Shown one piece after another: positions 7,427-15,347 of a stretch of 22,270 nucleotides of DNA. Source of the DNA: CADDYX01 sp045809925 (lineage in GTDB: Bacteria > Verrucomicrobiota > Verrucomicrobiia > Chthoniobacterales > UBA10450). Both the position numbers and the translations under genes were made by a program. The first letter of the stretch is position 1, and each line of letters begins with the position of its first letter. Below the pieces are notes generated by a model that worked only from the letters and a program-made list of their open reading frames with translations, was not told the origin of the DNA and ran no database searches. The stretch spans positions 1 to 22,270 of the forward strand of contig JBJMWX010000059.1 of the NCBI GenBank assembly GCA_045809925.1, in the 5' to 3' direction.

Positions 7427-7965
7427 TAATTTAATGACGGATCATCCGGCGCGGCGGCGAGCATTTTATACCACGGCCCGAGCCGGCGCATGATATCGAA
7501 CCACAGCTTCGGCAGGTGCTCGGGTTTCAATGCGTCGCGCGTAGGCGGGTGCGCGATCCACGCTTTTTGTTTGATCTCCGATTCGAGTTGTCCCGCGCTC
7601 CAGCCGGCGTAACCGACAAATGCGCGGATCGAGCCTGGATCGTTCGCAACCCGCTCGTTTGCTTCGTCGATCTCGACGTTGTGGTTCAGCTTCAATCCCT
7701 CGCCCTTGTGCCATTCAAAGGCGGCGAACATCAGCTGATTCTTGCCGACGGGTCCGCCGAGAAACACGGGCAAGCTCGCCAGTCCGTCCGGCGGCGCTTC
7801 CGTGACAAGCTCGCCAACCTGCTTGTCGAGCGGCCGATTCAAAATCACACCGAGCGCGCCGTCGTTCGCGTCATGCGCGGAAATGAAAAGCACACTGCGC
7901 CGGAAATTCGGATCGAGCATATTTGGATGCGCGACGAGCAACGAACCGGCGAGGCTGAGCGGCAT
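7426..7965 (-). CDS. YqgE/AlgH family protein (DUF179)
   Basis: 180 residues. I chose the ATG complementary to 7963-7965 because GGGAGAGGG sits directly upstream at good Shine-Dalgarno spacing and the family begins LAGSLLVAHPNM; a start 7 codons earlier is possible. Family features are GSLLVAHPNMLDPNFRRSVLF, the GALGVILNRPL motif, FLGGPVGKNQLMF and the late GYAGWSAGQLESEI. AlgH/YqgE proteins are small cytoplasmic proteins of unknown biochemical role, named from regulation of alginate production in Pseudomonas. It lies 86 bp downstream of recF on the same strand and may share its transcript. Confidence 0.9.
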   Translation of the reverse strand: MPLSLAGSLLVAHPNMLDPNFRRSVLFISAHDANDGALGVILNRPLDKQVGELVTEAPPDGLASLPVFLGGPVGKNQLMFAAFEWHKGEGLKLNHNVEIDEANERVANDPGSIRAFVGYAGWSAGQLESEIKQKAWIAHPPTRDALKPEHLPKLWFDIMRRLGPWYKMLAAAPDDPSLN

Positions 7966-8051
7966 CCCCTCTCCCAAATTCCGCATCAAAAACTAGACGA
8001 CGCGGCGGCTGATTGCGCAAGCAGGCGTTTGGCGCAACGGCGCGTGTGTGG

Positions 8052-9101
8052 CTACGCAGCGCGCTCCACCATCCCGTTCCGGAGGGTGAAGATGGCGCCC
8101 GACGGTAAATCGCGCGCGGGAAACGCGGTCGCCGTGACAAACTTCTGCGAATCCGTCGGCAGGTTCTGCAAGAGCGCGGCGCGTCGCTCGGGATCGAGCT
8201 CACCGAAAATATCATCGAGCAGGAGCAACGGCGGTGCGCCGGTCTCCTCCGTGATTAATTGCGCCTGCGCGATCTTAAGCGAGAGGGCGACGGTTCGCTG
8301 CTGGCCTTCCGAAGCGAACTGACCCGCCGCCCGGCCATTTACATGCAGCTCAAGGTCGTCGCGATGGGGGCCGACTACGGTCTGGCGCAGCCGGAGTTCC
8401 TGGAGATGAGACGTTGCCAGGGCGGCGGCAAAATCCTCGCTACTACCGCTGCGGAACGCGACCTCGAGTTGCTCCCGACCGCTCGTAATCGCGTGCTGCG
8501 CCCGCGCCGCAAGCGGCGCCAGTCGTTGCGCCAGGTCGCGCCGCATCGTCCCGAGCTCGTTGCCGTATTCCAGCAACGGCTGATCGTAGGCGGCGATCTC
8601 TTTCGGCCGCGGGTGCGGCGACTTGAGCAGCGCATTTCGCGAGCGTAACGCGCGTTCATAGGCACGGAGGATGGGGCGGTAGCGCGCGCTCACCTGAGCG
8701 CCGATGAAATCCAGATAGCGACGCCGGGGCTCCGATGTGCCGCGCGGCAGATCGATGTCGCTGTTGGCAAAGGAGACGACACGGCCAACCCGAAGATATT
8801 CGTCGGTTGCGCGCTGCTCGACTTCATCGAGCAACAATTTTCGCCGCAGCGCGCTGTAGCGAAATTGAAGGCGATGGCGGTCCCATTGGCCGTCTACAGC
8901 GAATCGTGCTTTTCCGAAGCGGATCAATGGGGCGAGCGTCGAACTGCGTTGCGATTGCAGCCGGAGAAGAACGCAGGCCCCTTCCAGGATCGATGTCTTG
9001 CCCTGGCCATTGGCGCCGATGAAAAAATTAAAGCCGGAAAGGGCCTCCAGCGCGAATGATTCAAAGCAGCGAAACTGAAACATGCGTAATTCGGCGAGCA
9101 C
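8052..9101 (-). CDS. recF: DNA replication and repair protein RecF
   Basis: About 349 residues if it starts at the GTG complementary to 9099-9101 (VLAELRMFQFRCFESF, matching the usual opening). A TTG at 9131 or an ATG at 9083 are alternatives, and no Shine-Dalgarno decides. RecF is an SMC-like ATPase that loads RecA at gaps. Walker A is GANGQGKTS, the ABC-type signature region reads SEGQQRTVALSLKIAQAQ, and Walker B with the D-loop is LLLLDDIFGELD. FIGAQVSARYRPILRAYERA lies in the arm region. recF is often next to dnaA-dnaN, but here it sits alone with algH. A LexA-like palindrome lies about 50 bp upstream, suggesting SOS control. Confidence 0.93.
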   Translation of the reverse strand: MLAELRMFQFRCFESFALEALSGFNFFIGANGQGKTSILEGACVLLRLQSQRSSTLAPLIRFGKARFAVDGQWDRHRLQFRYSALRRKLLLDEVEQRATDEYLRVGRVVSFANSDIDLPRGTSEPRRRYLDFIGAQVSARYRPILRAYERALRSRNALLKSPHPRPKEIAAYDQPLLEYGNELGTMRRDLAQRLAPLAARAQHAITSGREQLEVAFRSGSSEDFAAALATSHLQELRLRQTVVGPHRDDLELHVNGRAAGQFASEGQQRTVALSLKIAQAQLITEETGAPPLLLLDDIFGELDPERRAALLQNLPTDSQKFVTATAFPARDLPSGAIFTLRNGMVERAA

Positions 9102-9132
9102 GGCGTTGTGTTGGTAATCGCACGACTCCAAA

Positions 9133-9194
9133 TCGTCAAAACGCGCGTGCGTTCAGCTGAACATGAGTGAGAAATTGCTTGCGATTTTTGACGA
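9133..9194. repeat. 9-bp inverted repeat in the recF / DUF4230 divergent region
   Basis: TCGTCAAAA at 9133-9141 is exactly complementary to TTTTGACGA at 9186-9194. The 44-bp interior contains the LexA-like palindrome and a possible short-ORF start. It could be a cruciform, an RNA stem in the plus-strand leader, or paired binding sites. Confidence 0.5.
9150..9163. promoter_or_regulatory. Putative LexA operator (SOS box) upstream of recF
   Basis: CGTTCAGCTGAACA contains the perfect 12-bp palindrome GTTCAGCTGAAC (9151-9162). The LexA motif reported for Verrucomicrobia is, from memory, TGTTC-N4-GAACA; this site matches 9 of the 10 defined bases. It lies in the promoter region of recF, a known SOS gene in some bacteria, and also upstream of the divergent DUF4230-like gene. 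Binding is inferred. Confidence 0.6.
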
Positions 9195-9243
9195 GGTCGC
9201 GTATACGCTGCCCAGCTTTGCAAGATTGTTCTGGGGGGAACAG

Positions 9244-9287
9244 CCGCCCTTCACGTCTCATCGAGGCGTGGGGGGCGGTATTTTTTT
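9244..9287 (+). terminator. Strong intrinsic terminator directly before the DUF4230-like gene
   Basis: CCGCCCTTCACG (9244-9255) pairs with CGTGGGGGGCGG (9267-9278) to give a 12-bp stem with two G-U wobbles and an 11-nt loop, followed by TATTTTTTT (9279-9287). This is a near-ideal rho-independent terminator reading on the plus strand. No complete plus-strand gene precedes it (recF is on the minus strand), and it ends 8 bp before the next ATG. It is therefore likely an attenuator of the downstream genes or the end of a short transcript. Confidence 0.75.
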
Positions 9288-9295
9288 ACCCCTGA

Positions 9296-9982
9296 ATGTC
9301 TTCACCTCCGCCTGAACACCGCCATCGAAGTCGCTGGCCGGTTGCGCTCGTCATAATCGCGCTCATTGGGGGTGCGCTCATTGCCTTCATTTTCTCGCGG
9401 ATCGAGACGTGGCCGAATCGCGCCGCCCATCAGGCCGGGGCCGAACTCGAGCATGTTGCCCGGGGTCTGCGCGACGCGTTTGTCGACATCGGCCACCTCC
9501 AGCCGCGGATCACTGTCAACAATCGGATCTACGTCGAGCAGACGACGCCGACAGCGGAATTGACCATCCTGACCCGCCAGCTCGAGGTCGAACATGAGAT
9601 GATGCACACCTGGGCAGGCAGCACAAAAAAGGTGAAACTCCACGGGACATTCGCGGCCAAGGCCGGTTTCGATTTGCGCGAGCAAGTGAATGTCAGCGTG
9701 AGCGGCGACGAAATCCGGGTCCAGGTCCCGCACGCAACAATCCTCGGGCTCGAACAGAAACAGGTGGAGGTGCTCGCGCTGGAAAACGGGTTTTGGAACC
9801 GGATTTCCGCAGCTGATGTGCAGGCGGAGATGGCGATGCTTCCGGAACTCGCCCGCCAGCGTGCCGCAGAGAGTGGGCTGGCGGCGGAAGCCGAGCATGC
9901 TCTCGAGCAACAGCTTGCGGCGCGCATACATACCGCGCGACCGATCCGACTTGTGTTCGCCAGCGAGGCTCCGAAAACGTGA
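9296..9982 (+). CDS. Membrane-anchored DUF4230-like protein, function unknown
   Basis: 228 residues. A short basic cytoplasmic N-terminus is followed by one membrane segment (about residues 15-33), with the remainder predicted outside the cytoplasmic membrane. The central region (VNNRIYVEQTTPTAELTILT, then KKVKLHGTFAAKAGFDL and VQVPHATILG) resembles DUF4230 proteins, which share a GTFxAKAGFDL-like strand pattern. I assign this from memory, without a profile search. The C-terminus is a charged helix rich in Glu and Ala. No Shine-Dalgarno is present. A terminator hairpin ends 8 bp upstream of the ATG. It lies 39 bp before an AsmA-like gene, so the pair probably forms an envelope operon. Confidence 0.7.
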   Translation: MSSPPPEHRHRSRWPVALVIIALIGGALIAFIFSRIETWPNRAAHQAGAELEHVARGLRDAFVDIGHLQPRITVNNRIYVEQTTPTAELTILTRQLEVEHEMMHTWAGSTKKVKLHGTFAAKAGFDLREQVNVSVSGDEIRVQVPHATILGLEQKQVEVLALENGFWNRISAADVQAEMAMLPELARQRAAESGLAAEAEHALEQQLAARIHTARPIRLVFASEAPKT

Positions 9983-10021
9983 CTTCTCGCTGACCGGCTT
10001 TGGCCGTAGCAGTAGGCCGCG

Positions 10022-11695
10022 ATGACGCGCTCTCGGCTCGCAGTCGTTTTCATCCTCGGCCTGGTGATCGTCGCCATCGTGGTGGTCACGCTCGCGCCAG
10101 TCGCCATGGCGATGGTCATCAAAATGTCGATCGCTGGCGTCGCGCGACAGCAAGGCCTCGCAGTCGAAATCAGGACCGTCGACGCGCCGTTGCTCCGCCC
10201 CGTTGTGCTCCACGATCTGCACCTACGCAGTCTCGGGGACAACTCAGTCGACCTCGAGATCACGCGCGTGGAGGCCGATCTGCGCCTCGCGGCCTATCAG
10301 AGTTCGTCCGGCAAACGTCTCCTGCGCACTCTCAGAGTCGATGATCTGCGTGGCCGAATTGATTTATCCGGGAGGCGTGCGGTCGGAGCGAAGCGGGAGT
10401 GGCAGCCGTGGCAGCGGCTACTCCCCGACCAGTTTGTCGTTACTGCGCCTGACTTGGTCGTGCGCACGCGAGAGATCGAGAAGCGCTTCCGCAACGCTGC
10501 GATCAGTGGCAACGAGCTTGAGGCTGGCAGTTTTCGCGCGACCGAAATCGCGATCAAGACACCATGGTTTGCCAAGACCTTCTACGATCTGCACGGCGCG
10601 AGTTTCTGGCAGGAAAACCGTCTCACAATCGGCGCTATTTCGCTCATGCGCGGGCTCGACCTTGACGTTCTCACCTTCGACCTTTCCGATCTGGCGGAAG
10701 ACAAGGTTGGGGTGGAACTGGCCTTCGACCTCTTCGGCGGAAAGCTTCGCGCTACGGTCACGGCTCAGAACGAAGGCGGAGAACGGACGTGGGACGTCGC
10801 CGGAAATGCCGTCGAAGTCTCCCTCGGCGGAATGTCGGACGCTCTCGAGTTTTCGAACCGCGCCAGTGGGTCGATTCACGCCTGCAAATTCACCTTCCGC
10901 GGAAAGGGCAACGACCTCGCGAACGCCACCGCTTCGATTTGGACGGAAGTGACCGGTTTGACCTGGCGCGATCGCACGGCCGAGATCGTGATGCTCGGTG
11001 CGTCGCTCTACAGCCGACAAGTCGACATCGAGCAGCTTTACGTCAAACAGCGGCGGAACGAACTGACGCTCAGTGGCGAGTCGGCGTTGCCGCGCGGCGG
11101 CGAACTTCCTGATTTTCGTGGCGATATCTCGGCCGCGATCGGTGACGTGAGCGACTTTGCGCGCCTCCTCGGCTGGAATCCGAGCGACTTTGCGGGGGAA
11201 ATTGCTGTCAGTGGCACGGTCGCCGAGCGCCAACACGCGCTCTCAGGCGAGCTGAGCGCGTCGGGAAATTCGCTCAAGATGTTTGCCGCATCGGTCGATA
11301 CACTCAACGCCCGCATGACGCTGAATGGGGCCGAGCTTCAGTTGCAGCGATGCGAATTGCGCCGTGCTACTCCCTCGCCGCAGGCGATCACCTGCCACGG
11401 CACAGTCGATTTTTCGGACACAAACGAGGTGAGTGCTCAGCTGGTTTTTGAGCAGCCGCTCGCGCTAATCACGGACATGTCCTGTTGCGTTGCTGCCCTG
11501 CGCTTCGCGGATGCTCCGCCTTTTCCCGGTACGAAACCAGCGCGAGTCTCTAGCATTCGCCTGAGCGGTCCGCTGTTGCGAACCGGCTGGACATTGCAAC
11601 TCCCGCTCGATCAGGCCGAGGTCACTCTTCCGTTTTGCGATGCGAACTCCGGCGAGGGTGAGACGTTGACGATTGCGCCGCTTCCCAACGGGTAG
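10022..11695 (+). CDS. AsmA-like envelope protein, function unknown
   Basis: 557 residues. One N-terminal membrane helix (about residues 5-30) precedes a long, strand-rich region with repeated patterns such as VEIRTVDAPLLRPVVLHDLHLRS-type openings, LDLDVLTFDLSDL, and LSGELSASGNSLKMFAASVD. This layout (N-terminal anchor plus a long hydrophobic-groove beta region starting with a core 'ligand-proximal' strand set) is that of AsmA/TamB/DUF748-type proteins, which bridge the periplasm and are implicated in lipid transport or outer-membrane assembly. I recognise the architecture rather than a specific family. It follows the DUF4230-like gene on the same strand. Its stop is one base from the stop of the convergent dnaE. 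Confidence 0.6.
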   Translation: MTRSRLAVVFILGLVIVAIVVVTLAPVAMAMVIKMSIAGVARQQGLAVEIRTVDAPLLRPVVLHDLHLRSLGDNSVDLEITRVEADLRLAAYQSSSGKRLLRTLRVDDLRGRIDLSGRRAVGAKREWQPWQRLLPDQFVVTAPDLVVRTREIEKRFRNAAISGNELEAGSFRATEIAIKTPWFAKTFYDLHGASFWQENRLTIGAISLMRGLDLDVLTFDLSDLAEDKVGVELAFDLFGGKLRATVTAQNEGGERTWDVAGNAVEVSLGGMSDALEFSNRASGSIHACKFTFRGKGNDLANATASIWTEVTGLTWRDRTAEIVMLGASLYSRQVDIEQLYVKQRRNELTLSGESALPRGGELPDFRGDISAAIGDVSDFARLLGWNPSDFAGEIAVSGTVAERQHALSGELSASGNSLKMFAASVDTLNARMTLNGAELQLQRCELRRATPSPQAITCHGTVDFSDTNEVSAQLVFEQPLALITDMSCCVAALRFADAPPFPGTKPARVSSIRLSGPLLRTGWTLQLPLDQAEVTLPFCDANSGEGETLTIAPLPNG

Positions 11696-11696
11696 C

Positions 11697-14600
11697 TCAG
11701 GCCGCCGACAGCCACCGTTGCAGTTTTTGTTCAAGCTCCGGCGTCAGCTCGACGCGGCAATCCTGTCCCGCAGCGACCTGGATGCGAGACAATCCGTCCT
11801 GTTCGAATTCCAGCACCACTGGACGCAGGCCCGGTGAACTGGCGAGCAAATCGCGGACATCCCGTAACACGCTCGCCGGTGTTCCGCGCGCGAAGCGCAG
11901 GACGATTGGCGCTTTCGCGGCAGTTGCCGGCTCGTCAGTCGAGATCACCCGCGGATCCGGCGTGAGGACCCGCACCTTTTGCGCAGTCGCCCGGACGGAC
12001 TCGTCCCGTTTGTCGAGCGTCCCCTGAATGTCAATGACCCGGCCGGGGGTCAGCATCTCTGAAACTTTGACGTAGACTTCGTTCCATAAGACGACCTCCA
12101 GAATGCCGGTCAGGTCCTCAAGAAAAACAACTGCGAACGGTTTGCCTTCCCGTTTTGTGAACTTACGATCGACCTGCGTGATCGCCCCCGCGATCCGAAA
12201 GATTCCGCGGTCCGGCAGTTCGCCTAACGAGTTGATCGCCTGATATCGGCCGTTGGACAACTGCGCGGCATAGGCGTCCAGCGGGTGGCCGGTGACGTAA
12301 AACCCGAGCAATTCCTTTTCGAAAGACATCTTCTCCTGCTCGGTCCACGCCACGATGTTGCGGTGCGTACGTTGTGCGGGTGTGGCCGGCATTTCATCGA
12401 AGAGCGCAACCTGCCCGGCGGCACGGTCCCGGTGCGCTGCGGATGCGGCCGCGAGCGATTCTTCAATGCAATCGAACAATTCTGCGCGCTCGTGGCCGAG
12501 AAAATCGAATGCGCCGCACTTGACCAGGCTCTCCAGCATCTTGCGATTGGCGATCCGCGAATCGAGGCGCCGGCAAAAATCGCCAAGCGAATCGAATTCC
12601 CCACCCCGCTCGCGCTCGCGAATCGCCGCTTCCATCGCGCCTTCGCCCACATTTTTAATCGCGGCCAGTCCGTAGCGAATGCCGTTCTTGGAGGGCGACG
12701 CTCCGTCGTCGCCACGCGCTGGCGCGAACGGAGCAGCGCCCTCCAGTTCTTCGGGCGTGAACTTCAGCGCGCTGCGGTTCACGTCCGGCGGCAGGATCTC
12801 AATTCCCATCCGCTTACACTCGCCGACGAAGACCGCGATTTTGTCGGTGTTGTTGATTTCGTTGCTCAGCAATCCGGCCATGAATTCGACCGGGTAATTC
12901 GCCTTCAAATACGCGGTTTGGTAGCTGATCAGCCCGTAGGCCGCGCTATGGCTCTTGTTGAAACCGTAGCCGGCGAATTTCTCCAGCAAATCGAAGATCG
13001 CGTTCGCTTTCTTTTCCGCAATTTTGTTCGTCTCGGCACACCCTTTGATAAAGTTGGCGCGCTCCTTCGCCATCTTTTCGCGGTCCTTCTTACCCATCGC
13101 CCGCCGGAGCAGATCGGCCTGGCCGAGCGAGTAGCCGGCGAGCTTTGATGCCGCGGCCATGACCTGCTCCTGGTAGATCATGACGCCGTAGGTGTCGGCG
13201 CAGACTTCCTCCAGCAAGGGGTGCTCGTAGCGGATCCTGGTCAGGCCTTTTTTTCGTTTAATGTAGTCGCCGATCAGGTCCATCGGCCCGGGCCGGTAGA
13301 GCGCGATCAGCGCGATGATGTCGTCGATCTTCTGCACCTCGAATTGTTTCGCTGTGCTCGTCATCCCACCTGACTCCATCTGAAACAGCCCAATCGTCTC
13401 ACCGCGGTTGTAGAGGTCGAATGCCTTTTGGTCGTCGAGCGGAATGCGTTTGATGTCGAATGCAGGCTCGCGCTGGCGAATCAGCTGCAGCGTGTCGTCG
13501 ATCACGGTCAGCGTTTTCAGCCCGAGGAAATCCATTTTGAGCAGACCGAGATCGTTGAGAGGGCCCATTGGAAACTGGCTGATCACGTCAGTGCCCCTGG
13601 TGTCGCGGCACAGCGGGACGTACTCGGACAAGTCGCGATCGCCGATCACTACCCCCGCGGCATGAACACCGGCGTTGCGCGATAAACCCTCGAGCACGGT
13701 CGCGTAATCCCAGAGCTGCCGTGTCGCCGGCTCCGTCGCTATCGCCCTCTTCAGTTCCGGCGTTTTCTCGGCCGCGTTGGCAAGCGTGATGTTCAGCTCG
13801 TTCGGAATCATCTTTGCGATCCGGTCCGCGTCCCCGTAACTCAGGCCCATGACGCGGCCAACGTCGCGCACCACGCTCTTCGCTTTCAGTTTGCCAAAGG
13901 TAATGATCTGCGAGACCCGGCGTTCGCCGTACTTCTGGCGAACGTATTCAAGCACTTCGCCGCGGCGCGATTCACAGAAATCCACGTCGATGTCCGGCGG
14001 CGAAACGCGCTCCGGATTGAGGAAGCGCTCGAAGAGCAGATTGAACTGCAGCGGATCAACATCCGTGATTCCGAGGACGTAGGCGACCATGGAACCAGCC
14101 GCCGATCCGCGGCCGGGTCCGACCGGAATGCCTCGCTCCTTGGCAAAGTGGATGAAGTCCCATACGATCAGGAAGTAGCTGACAAACCCCGTCCGCTCGA
14201 GAATATCGAGCTCGTAATCGAGCCGCTTGATCAGGTCGGAATCAACGCGCTCGCCGTAGCGTTCGTGCAGGCCTTTGTAGCAGAGCTCGCGGAGGTAGGC
14301 TTCGCGCGTCTTGCCTGCGGGCACTGGATACTCGGGGTATTTCGACTTCCCGAACTCGAGTTCAAGATTGCAGCGCCCGGCGATCTCAACCGTATTCGTG
14401 ATCGCGTCCGGAAAATCCGGGAACAGCGCACGCATTTCGTCGGCTGACTTGAAATACAGCTCCGGCACATAGCGCATCCGCCGTTCGTCGTGCACCATCT
14501 TGCCCGTGCCGATGCAGATCATCACGTCATGCGCTTCGTGGTGACCACGCTCGAGGAAATGCACATCGTTTGCTGCCACGAGGCCTAACCCGAATTCCGC

Positions 14601-15188
14601 GGCGATCTGCGGCAACACGCGATTGCATTTCTGCTGCGCCTCGATCCCGTGATCGTGCAGCTCGAGGAAGAAATTTTCAGCGCCGAAAAGATCGCGGAAC
14701 TCGGCCGCGCTTTGCTTCGCTTTCGCGAGGTTGTCCGCCTGAATGGCCATGTTGATCTCGCCCTTCAGGCAGCCGCTCATGCCGATCAGGCCGCTGCAAT
14801 GCTGGGCGAGCAGTTCCTTGTCGATCCTGGGTTTGTAATGAAACCCGTCCAGGTGCGCCGCCGAGATGAGCTTGACCAGGTTCCGGTAGCCGGTCGCGTC
14901 CTTCGCCAGCAGCGTGAAGTGATAGGCCGCGTCGCGCATATTGTTGGGCCGGTCACGGATCGATCCCGGCGCCATGTAGGCCTCGCAGCCGATGATCGGC
15001 TTGATCCCGGCCTTCTGCGCCTCCTGGTAAAATTCGATCGCGCCGTAGAGATTGCCGTGGTCGGTAATGGCGACCGCCGGCATCTCGAATTCAGCCGCTT
15101 TTTTCATCAGCTCCTTCATGCGGACCGCCCCGTCGAGGAGGGAATATTCGGTGTGCAGGTGGAGGTGGACGAAGGAACCGCTCGACAT
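11697..15188 (-). CDS. dnaE: DNA polymerase III subunit alpha
   Basis: 1163 residues, full length for the replicative DnaE1 type. An N-terminal PHP domain (FVHLHLHTEYSLLDG, ITDHGNLYG) keeps all nine usual metal-ligand positions: H10, H12, D19, H44, E69, H90, C140, D208, H210. The polymerase core has PVGPGRGSAAGS (palm/thumb) and PPDIDVDF with catalytic D401 and D403; D553 in LLKMDFLGL is the third carboxylate. Fingers (MDLIGDYIKRKKG, YQEQVM, RRAMGKK), an HhH-containing region (NKSHSAAYGLISYQTAYLKA) and a C-terminal OB fold (about 1000-1065) follow. The C-terminal tail is short. A possible -10 element TATACT (complement at 15197-15202) lies 8 bp before the ATG, which would give an almost leaderless mRNA. 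Confidence 0.98.
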   Translation of the reverse strand: MSSGSFVHLHLHTEYSLLDGAVRMKELMKKAAEFEMPAVAITDHGNLYGAIEFYQEAQKAGIKPIIGCEAYMAPGSIRDRPNNMRDAAYHFTLLAKDATGYRNLVKLISAAHLDGFHYKPRIDKELLAQHCSGLIGMSGCLKGEINMAIQADNLAKAKQSAAEFRDLFGAENFFLELHDHGIEAQQKCNRVLPQIAAEFGLGLVAANDVHFLERGHHEAHDVMICIGTGKMVHDERRMRYVPELYFKSADEMRALFPDFPDAITNTVEIAGRCNLELEFGKSKYPEYPVPAGKTREAYLRELCYKGLHERYGERVDSDLIKRLDYELDILERTGFVSYFLIVWDFIHFAKERGIPVGPGRGSAAGSMVAYVLGITDVDPLQFNLLFERFLNPERVSPPDIDVDFCESRRGEVLEYVRQKYGERRVSQIITFGKLKAKSVVRDVGRVMGLSYGDADRIAKMIPNELNITLANAAEKTPELKRAIATEPATRQLWDYATVLEGLSRNAGVHAAGVVIGDRDLSEYVPLCRDTRGTDVISQFPMGPLNDLGLLKMDFLGLKTLTVIDDTLQLIRQREPAFDIKRIPLDDQKAFDLYNRGETIGLFQMESGGMTSTAKQFEVQKIDDIIALIALYRPGPMDLIGDYIKRKKGLTRIRYEHPLLEEVCADTYGVMIYQEQVMAAASKLAGYSLGQADLLRRAMGKKDREKMAKERANFIKGCAETNKIAEKKANAIFDLLEKFAGYGFNKSHSAAYGLISYQTAYLKANYPVEFMAGLLSNEINNTDKIAVFVGECKRMGIEILPPDVNRSALKFTPEELEGAAPFAPARGDDGASPSKNGIRYGLAAIKNVGEGAMEAAIRERERGGEFDSLGDFCRRLDSRIANRKMLESLVKCGAFDFLGHERAELFDCIEESLAAASAAHRDRAAGQVALFDEMPATPAQRTHRNIVAWTEQEKMSFEKELLGFYVTGHPLDAYAAQLSNGRYQAINSLGELPDRGIFRIAGAITQVDRKFTKREGKPFAVVFLEDLTGILEVVLWNEVYVKVSEMLTPGRVIDIQGTLDKRDESVRATAQKVRVLTPDPRVISTDEPATAAKAPIVLRFARGTPASVLRDVRDLLASSPGLRPVVLEFEQDGLSRIQVAAGQDCRVELTPELEQKLQRWLSAA

Positions 15189-15217
15189 CGAGATGAAGTA
15201 TAAACAGCCCCGTCAAT

Positions 15218-15233
15218 ACGCAATATTTTGCGT
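15218..15233. promoter_or_regulatory. Operator-like inverted repeat between dnaE and glnB
   Basis: ACGCAA-TATT-TTGCGT: perfect 6-bp arms around a 4-bp spacer. It lies 29 bp upstream of the dnaE start and would cover the -35 region of a promoter using the TATACT box before dnaE; glnB is divergent, 114 bp away. No regulator can be named. Confidence 0.35.
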
Positions 15234-15256
15234 TCGGGAGCCGGCGAAAATTTCCA

Positions 15257-15285
15257 TTGCAACACCAGCTTACGGTTGCTATGAG
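15257..15285 (+). promoter_or_regulatory. Weak sigma-70-like promoter candidate for glnB
   Basis: TTGCAA (15257-15262), a 17-bp spacer, then TATGAG (15280-15285). Each hexamer matches the consensus at 4 of 6 positions. The glnB ATG lies 62 bp further on. I saw no convincing sigma-54 element in this gap. Confidence 0.25.
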
Positions 15286-15347
15286 AGCGCGTGCGCCGGT
15301 CAGCTTTTGATTGGAAAAACGGCCGGCCGTGCCCACTTTAGTCGCAC

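Noticed and set aside
8011..8035. TTGCGC/GCGCAA inverted repeat between recF and algH
   Set aside because: A 6-bp stem with a 13-nt loop and no T run; too weak to call a terminator.
7516..8322. 268-codon plus-strand ORF across algH and recF
   Set aside because: Antisense to two recognisable genes, spans their intergenic gap, and shows biased composition with no domain.
9227..9242. TGTTC-N6-GAACA as a second LexA box
   Set aside because: The spacer is 6 rather than 4 bp, which would misplace the half-sites; it fits better as an RNA hairpin or part of an antiterminator.
9302..10222. 306-codon minus-strand ORF opposite the DUF4230-like gene
   Set aside because: The composition (His/Asp/Arg) is that of a frame shadow; the plus-strand frame has a membrane helix and ordered strand pattern.
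12285..13148. 287-codon plus-strand ORF within dnaE
   Set aside because: Antisense to the conserved polymerase core, without independent signals.
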